Positions 1 to 3,020 of a stretch of DNA of 7,778 bases are shown piece by piece. Each line of letters begins with the position of its first letter. Positions within the stretch are counted from its first letter, which is position 1. Both the position numbers and the translations under genes were made by a program. The stretch covers positions 1 through 7,778 of the forward strand of contig JAOUFO010000077.1 of the NCBI GenBank assembly GCA_029858165.1, written 5' to 3'. The DNA comes from Deltaproteobacteria bacterium. GTDB lineage: Bacteria; SAR324; JACQKK01. The notes beneath the pieces were generated by a model. That model searched no databases, was not told where the DNA came from, and saw only the letters and a program-made list of their open reading frames with translations.

Positions 1-103
1 CCTTTCTTTTCGGGGTTCCTGTCCAGCGTTTACAGCACCGCCATCCGCCTTGCGGCGGCTTAGGGCGGGCTTCAACGCCTTTCTTTTCGGGGTTCCTGTC
101 CAG
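1..103. repeat. Structured repeat array, left end: two 26-bp direct repeats flanking a hairpin unit
   Basis: Bases 1-26 and 78-103 are identical. They form a pyrimidine-rich block that begins CCTTTCTTTTCGGGG and ends TCCTGTCCAG. The 51 bases between them (27-77) are strongly self-complementary. CCGCC (45-49) pairs with GGCGG (54-58) around a TTGC loop, CCGCC (38-42) pairs with GGCGG (64-68), GC (35-36) pairs with GC (69-70), and CGTT (27-30) pairs with AACG (74-77). The layout of conserved linker, hairpin, conserved linker recurs at 829-1236. The array is cut by the window edge. No function is known to me; it resembles intergenic palindromic repeats such as REP/BIME elements or a MITE only in architecture. 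Confidence 0.75.
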
Positions 104-173
104 AACCAGCACAGCCCTGCGTTGTGTCCCCTGGCAGCTCCAAACGTCGCAGGCTTGCTGGTGCCTTTCGTTG
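104..173. repeat. Structured repeat, outer ('type A') module, copy 1
   Basis: This module is closely related to the ones at 829-900 and 1155-1236: a 5' arm ACCAGCACAGCCCTGCG, a central block around GCTCCAAACG, a 3' arm CGCAGGCTTGCTGGT, then GCCTTTC. The outer arms pair: ACCAGC (105-110) with GCTGGT (157-162), AGCC with GGCT (152-155) and TGCG with CGCA (148-151), leaving single unpaired bases. It follows directly on the conserved 26-bp linker, so it belongs to the same array as 1-103. There is no coding signal. Confidence 0.7.
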
Positions 174-201
174 GGGGCCGCGGGCCTCCAATCAGTTCAA
201 C

Positions 202-222
202 CCCCTTCCTTTTGGGAAGGGG
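202..222. repeat. Perfect 8-bp inverted repeat (hairpin)
   Basis: CCCCTTCC (202-209) and GGAAGGGG (215-222) pair perfectly around a five-base TTTTG loop. No T tract follows on either strand, so it is not a standard intrinsic terminator. It lies just beyond the left-hand repeat array and may be another dispersed intergenic palindrome. Confidence 0.6.
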
Positions 223-250
223 CAGGGGGATGGGAAAAAACCAGTTGTGC

Positions 251-330
251 AGAGGTCTCACCGTTTGAAAAATGAAGATTTCGTTCCCCTAAAAAAAATT
301 ATCAACTACTGATAAAGAAGACCTCTTTTT
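251..330. repeat. AT-rich island with nested inverted repeats
   Basis: AGAGGTCT (251-258) is the exact reverse complement of AGACCTCT (319-326), and the second arm runs into TTTT (327-330). Between them is a second perfect inverted repeat, TTATCA-ACTAC-TGATAA (299-315), preceded by an A8 run. Read rightward, the outer pair could close a long-loop stem ending in a T tract. Read leftward, the inner stem is followed by eight Ts. Both are terminator-like but weak: the first has a 60-base loop and the second is A/T-rich. An operator or an RNA element is equally possible. The AT richness contrasts with the GC-rich surroundings. Confidence 0.4.
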
Positions 331-607
331 ACCCACCCTGTGGGTTTATCCCCCCGGATTCAAGAATTTTTTCTTTTCGCCGATACAGAATACAGGAAAA
401 GGGAAATCAACCCCCCCCAAACGATCCAGGAAGCAAACCCGCCCCGGCCATCCCTTCAAAGGAGGCCCAGGGGCAAATCAGGCAGGCCGCCTTTCGGCCG
501 CTTCCCATTGGTACCGGCCAGGATTCCCGGACGGGGGTTGTACCTTTTGCCCCAAACAGACTTGAACCCCCCCATCACAAAGGGTTTACCGGCCCCAAGG
601 AGAACGC

Positions 608-769
608 ATGAACGCGGAAAAATCCAAACACCAACAACAGTCTGACCTGGATAAAGAACGGCAACGGTTTTTAACCAATGGCCGCCGGGTTCAGCGGCTG
701 CCCTCCCAGGATGAAAAACCGGCCTGGGCCATCCGCCCCCACCGCCAACGCAACAAAATCATGGGGTAA
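608..769 (+). CDS. Small basic hypothetical protein (53 aa)
   Basis: This short ORF starts with ATG and has an AAGGAG Shine-Dalgarno sequence at 597-602, five bases upstream. It stops at TAA 767-769. The product is hydrophilic and basic, with 13 Lys/Arg against 6 Asp/Glu. It has a Gln-rich start (HQQQSDLDKERQRF) and an Arg-rich tail (RPHRQRNK). There is no signal peptide, membrane segment or metal-binding motif. I do not recognise the family; the charge would suit a nucleic-acid or ribosome-associated peptide, but that is a guess. It stands alone between two repeat-rich stretches, with an 8-bp hairpin 15 bases after its stop. The good RBS supports translation, but the short length means chance cannot be excluded. 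Confidence 0.45.
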   Translation: MNAEKSKHQQQSDLDKERQRFLTNGRRVQRLPSQDEKPAWAIRPHRQRNKIMG

Positions 770-784
770 ACAAACAACCCTGTT

Positions 785-803
785 TTTGGGGCGTTGCCCC
801 AAA
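785..803. repeat. Perfect hairpin TTTGGGGC-GTT-GCCCCAAA
   Basis: An eight-base-pair perfect stem (785-792 with 796-803) with a GTT loop lies 15 bases after the stop of the 53-aa ORF. On the plus strand the T run precedes the stem rather than following it, and the minus strand also lacks a downstream T tract. It is therefore not a canonical intrinsic terminator, although it could block 3' exonucleases. Confidence 0.55.
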
Positions 804-828
804 CCCCACCAGAGAACGCCCCATCCCG

Positions 829-900
829 CACCAACACACCCCTGCAATGTTTCGCCTGTCGGCTCCAAACGCCGCAGGCTGGCTGGTGCCTTTCTTTTTG
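829..900. repeat. Structured repeat, outer ('type A') module, copy 2
   Basis: This is the left flank of the 83-bp tandem array. Bases 852-900 (49 bp) are identical to 1188-1236, at the right flank. The inner part folds as GCCTG(T)CGGC against GCCGCAGGC around a TCCAAAC loop. The 5' arm is more diverged than in the other copies and pairs less well with the 3' arm. The module ends in the same CCTTTCTTTTTG tract, which leads through GGGG into TCCTGTCC and the tandem units. Confidence 0.75.
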
Positions 901-905
901 GGGGT

Positions 906-1154
906 CCTGTCCGGCAACCAGCACCGGCCTCCGCTTGTCGGCTTCGCCTCCATGCGGCGTAGCCGGGCTGGTTGCACTTCTTTTGCGTCCTGTCCGGCAA
1001 CCAGCACCGGCCTCCGCTTGTCGGCTTCGCCTCCATGCGGCGTAGCCGGGCTGGTTGCACTTCTTTTGCGTCCTGTCCGGCAACCAGCACCGGCCTCCGC
1101 TTGTCGGCTTCGCCTCCATGCGGCGTAGCCGGGCTGGTTGCACTTCTTTTGCGT
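906..1154. repeat. Three identical 83-bp tandem repeats, each a long hairpin
   Basis: Units 906-988, 989-1071 and 1072-1154 are identical base for base, and a fourth copy begins at 1155 before diverging into a type A module. In the first unit GCAACCAGC (914-922) pairs with GCTGGTTGC (967-975), and CCGGC (924-928) pairs with GCCGG (962-966), with one unpaired A. Further pairing inside is possible (CCGC 931-934 with GCGG 954-957; GGC-TTC-GCC at 940-948). The 83-base period is not a multiple of three, so any frame crossing the array changes phase at each unit. That argues against coding. Perfect identity implies recent expansion or ongoing homogenisation. Confidence 0.93.
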
Positions 1155-1236
1155 CCTGTCCAGCAACCAGCACAGCCCTGCGTTGTGTCGCCTGTCGGCT
1201 CCAAACGCCGCAGGCTGGCTGGTGCCTTTCTTTTTG
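1155..1236. repeat. Structured repeat, outer ('type A') module, copy 3
   Basis: This is the right flank of the 83-bp array and the best-preserved type A module. It starts with the first bases of an 83-bp unit (CCTGTCC). The outer arms pair over 15 bp with two single-base bulges: ACCAGC (1166-1171) with GCTGGT (1218-1223), CAGCC (1173-1177) with GGCTG (1213-1217) and TGCG (1179-1182) with CGCA (1209-1212). A CCTTTCTTTTTG tract follows. It ends one base before the stop codon (1240-1238) of the leftward J-domain/TPR gene, so it would form the start of that transcript's 3' untranslated region. Confidence 0.8.
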
Positions 1237-1237
1237 T

Positions 1238-2167
1238 TTATTGGGGGTTTTCACAAATCTGGATATAGCGTTTAATCAAAGGATCATCCGGTTCCAATGT
1301 TTCCGCATCGCGAAAAGCCTCCAGGGCCTGGGCGGGCTGATGGGCGGAAAGCCGGGCAATGCCCAGCCAGCGGTGATTTTGGGAATCCCTGGGGTCCAGT
1401 TCCACCGCTTTTTCAAAAGCGGCGGCGGCCTCGTTGAATTCCCTGGTATGATAAAAACAATTGCCCAGGCGCCGCCAACTGGATACATGGTCGGGCCGCA
1501 ACGCCACCGCTTTTTTCAATTCCATGGCGGCGTGGTGGTAATCTTTTTTGGAATACAAAATCTGGCCCATCCAAAACTGAAACTGAAACGATGAGGGTTT
1601 AAGGTTTACCGCCACCTTTATTTCGCTAAAGGCTTTGTCATAGGATTTTCTTTCATAATGGGTGCGGCTTAACCAGTAGCGGTAATTGGGGTTGTCCGCC
1701 TTGATTCGGACGGCGGATTGAAACTCCTTGACCGCCCGCTCCATCAGCCCTTTTTCAAACAGATACATCCCCAGCCGAAAGGAGGATTCCTCCTCTCCGG
1801 CAAAAGGGTGGTTTTTGCGGGGAATCAGCCGGGAATGGCACCCCCCGCATTTGGCGTTGGGCAGCGAGGGTTCATCCCGAAGCCGGTTTTTTTTGCCGCA
1901 ATGGGGGCAAAACACGATAAACAGGGTTTCCTGGATGGTCTGTATTTTTATCCGGGCGCCCCCCTGCCGGATGATCTGGTGGTCATATTCCCGGCGTTTG
2001 GCCGCGTCGGAAAGCACCTCGTAAGCCAGATTGATCTGGGTGGCCACCGCGGCATCCCCCCCCAGGTCCGGATGATGACCGGCGGTCTTCAACAGCACCC
2101 GGTAGGCGCTTTTGATCACATCCGTGGAGGCTTTGGTATCCACCTGAAGAATTTCATAATAATTCAT
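1238..2167 (-). CDS. J-domain / zinc-ribbon / TPR protein (309 aa)
   Basis: This is a probable soluble J-domain co-chaperone that recruits DnaK to a client held by TPRs. Residues 1-63 form a J domain: MNYYEILQVD helix I, the HPD motif at 32-34 (HHPDLGGD), and an NLAYEVLSD...REYD helix III. Next is a four-cysteine zinc ribbon, CPHC (87-90) and CGGC (107-110), whose CPHCGKKNRL...CGGCHSRL pattern resembles the ribbon at the start of thioredoxin 2 (TrxC). About five TPRs fill residues 129-300, with repeated A-x-x-x-F/L-x-x-A-x-x-L-x-P signatures. The Gly/Phe region and the four CXXCXGXG repeats of DnaJ are absent. I chose ATG 2167 over a GTG nine bases upstream because AGGTGG sits five bases before it and J proteins typically begin MxYYEIL. 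The gene is divergent from trmB, and its stop abuts the repeat array. The J domain is certain; the client is unknown. Confidence 0.9.
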   Translation of the reverse strand: MNYYEILQVDTKASTDVIKSAYRVLLKTAGHHPDLGGDAAVATQINLAYEVLSDAAKRREYDHQIIRQGGARIKIQTIQETLFIVFCPHCGKKNRLRDEPSLPNAKCGGCHSRLIPRKNHPFAGEEESSFRLGMYLFEKGLMERAVKEFQSAVRIKADNPNYRYWLSRTHYERKSYDKAFSEIKVAVNLKPSSFQFQFWMGQILYSKKDYHHAAMELKKAVALRPDHVSSWRRLGNCFYHTREFNEAAAAFEKAVELDPRDSQNHRWLGIARLSAHQPAQALEAFRDAETLEPDDPLIKRYIQICENPQ

Positions 2168-2172
2168 TCGCG

Positions 2173-2178
2173 CCACCT
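2173..2178 (-). promoter_or_regulatory. Ribosome binding site of the J-domain/TPR gene
   Basis: AGGTGG on the minus strand lies five bases upstream of ATG 2167. It overlaps the alternative GTG start (2176-2174), which itself has only an A/T-rich sequence upstream. This decides the start in favour of the ATG. Confidence 0.6.
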
Positions 2179-2235
2179 GGAAATTTTATTTCCGCACAAG
2201 CCCGGCCCCTGCTTCTCACCCATGGGAAAAACTCC

Positions 2236-2241
2236 ATTATA
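2236..2241 (-). promoter_or_regulatory. Possible -10 element for the J-domain/TPR gene
   Basis: A perfect TATAAT on the minus strand sits in the 77-bp divergent intergenic region, about 70 bases upstream of the ATG at 2167. The expected -35 position falls inside the first codons of trmB and shows only a poor match (TTTTGT at 16 bases, TTGTGG at 14). The call rests on the -10 hexamer alone. Confidence 0.3.
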
Positions 2242-2244
2242 GCC

Positions 2245-2919
2245 ATGAACCTTCCCCACAAAATATCGGAAAAGTCCTTTAAGGTAAATCCATACACTCA
2301 TTGGATTTACGACCACCCGCACCGCATTCTGCCGGACCCCTCGCCGGAACTGCTGTCCGCCCTGCGGGGCCGCCCGGAAATCCCCCAACCCCCCCTGCAT
2401 GTGGAGCTGGGCAGCGGGTCCGGCAATTTTCTGGTTCAGGCCGCCCTTCAACACCCGGCCCACCATTTTTTGGGGTTTGAACTGCGATACAAACGGCTGG
2501 TGCGCTCCGCCCAAAAACTGGACAGCTCCGATTCTCCCCATGTCTGGCTGTTAAAAGAGCGGGGAGAGCGGTTTTCCCGCTATTGCCCCCCCTCCTCGGT
2601 GGACCACCTGTATCTTCATTTTCCGGACCCCTGGCCCCGGCCATCCCAATGGAAAAAAAGGATGGTAAGCCCCGGTTTGTTGGCGGATATTCAAAAAACC
2701 CTCAAAACCGGGGGGCTTTTCCACCTGAAAACCGACCATTCGGGTTACTTTTTGCATTCCTTAAAGCTGGCGGGCCGTCAGCCGGGATTGAGAATCCGTG
2801 AATATTCAAACGATTTTCACCGGACAGGGGTTCATTCCGACAGCCCGAAAACCGAATTTGAGGGATTGTTTCTCTCTCAGGGCAAGCCGGTGTATTATCT
2901 GCAATTGGAAAAAATATAA
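2245..2919 (+). CDS. trmB: tRNA (guanine-N7-)-methyltransferase TrmB (224 aa)
   Basis: The enzyme uses S-adenosylmethionine to form 7-methylguanosine at position 46 in the variable loop of several tRNAs in the cytoplasm. The SAM-binding motif I is VELGSGSGNFL (53-63), followed by an acidic residue at the end of strand 2 (GFELRYKR, E79). The diagnostic TrmB motif FPDPWP (126-131) is followed by a basic stretch ending KKR (137-139), then a GG-x-F-x-x-x-TD segment (T163-D164). The C-terminal TEFE (203-206) with SQGKPVYYL matches the family's T-x-[FY]-E element. The N-terminal NPYTHWIYDHPHRIL is also typical, and the length is normal. ATG 2245 is the only sensible start, but no clear Shine-Dalgarno sequence precedes it, so translation may be modest. 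The gene is divergent from the J-domain/TPR gene and followed after 12 bases by a structured repeat module. Confidence 0.95.
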   Translation: MNLPHKISEKSFKVNPYTHWIYDHPHRILPDPSPELLSALRGRPEIPQPPLHVELGSGSGNFLVQAALQHPAHHFLGFELRYKRLVRSAQKLDSSDSPHVWLLKERGERFSRYCPPSSVDHLYLHFPDPWPRPSQWKKRMVSPGLLADIQKTLKTGGLFHLKTDHSGYFLHSLKLAGRQPGLRIREYSNDFHRTGVHSDSPKTEFEGLFLSQGKPVYYLQLEKI

Positions 2920-2931
2920 GCGCCGGGACCT

Positions 2932-3007
2932 CTGCGCCGCCATCCGCCGTGCGGCTCCAAACCCCACAGGCTGGCTGGTGCCTTTCTTATTTTTGCCTTT
3001 CTTTTTG
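2932..3007. repeat. Structured repeat module downstream of trmB (chimeric copy)
   Basis: The left half, CCGCCATCCGCCGTGCGGC, matches the hairpin unit near the window start (38-56) with one base changed. The right half, GGCTCCAAA followed by CAGGCTGGCTGGTGCCTTTC, matches the type A modules at 852-900 and 1188-1236. The CCTTTCTT(A)TTTTG tract then occurs twice (2981-2995 and 2996-3007). CCGC (2944-2947) and GCGG (2951-2954) form a small hairpin. The module fills most of the 101-bp gap between trmB and the membrane J-domain gene. The T-rich tail could help termination after trmB, although the stem directly before it is weak. Confidence 0.7.
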
Positions 3008-3020
3008 CCGTCATTGAACC

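Larger units (their letters stand above)
176..607. other. Gene-free stretch with hairpins and an AT-rich island
   Basis: I find no ORF here with a ribosome binding site and a plausible protein. A frame opening at 340 with GTG lacks a Shine-Dalgarno sequence, is proline/arginine-rich and overlaps the better-supported small ORF at 608. The stretch contains a G/C hairpin (202-222), an AT-rich island with nested inverted repeats (251-330), a short perfect inverted repeat ACCCAC-CCT-GTGGGT (331-345), a C8 run near 412 and a small hairpin GGCCG/CGGCC (485-499). The right part is presumably the leader of the 608 ORF, but I see no convincing sigma-70 promoter. Confidence 0.5.

Noticed and set aside
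1..103. CRISPR array suggested by two identical 26-bp repeats around a 51-bp interval
   Set aside because: The interval is itself a hairpin related to another module at 2932, the second repeat is followed by a related palindromic module rather than a unique spacer, and no cas gene is present.
340..645. 101-codon plus-strand frame beginning with GTG
   Set aside because: It has no ribosome binding site, a Pro/Arg-rich composition without a recognisable domain, and it overlaps the better-supported ATG 608 ORF in another frame.
829..1236. Integron attC sites or gene-cassette array
   Set aside because: The units are palindromic, but I see no GTTRRRY/RYYYAAC core sites, and no cassette ORFs lie between them.
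671..1254. Long open frames on both strands across the repeat array, up to about 187 codons
   Set aside because: The 83-bp period is not divisible by three, so each frame rotates through all three phases and yields shuffled copies of the same peptides. The frames have no good ribosome binding sites, overlap one another on both strands, and consist mostly of repeat DNA without stop codons.
1055..1594. Plus-strand open frame of 179 codons running from the array into 1594
   Set aside because: Its right half is antisense to the clear J-domain/TPR gene and its left half is repeat sequence. It is a GC-rich shadow.
2168..2176. GTG start three codons upstream for the J-domain/TPR gene
   Set aside because: There is no Shine-Dalgarno sequence before the GTG, and the GTG itself forms part of the AGGTGG that serves ATG 2167.
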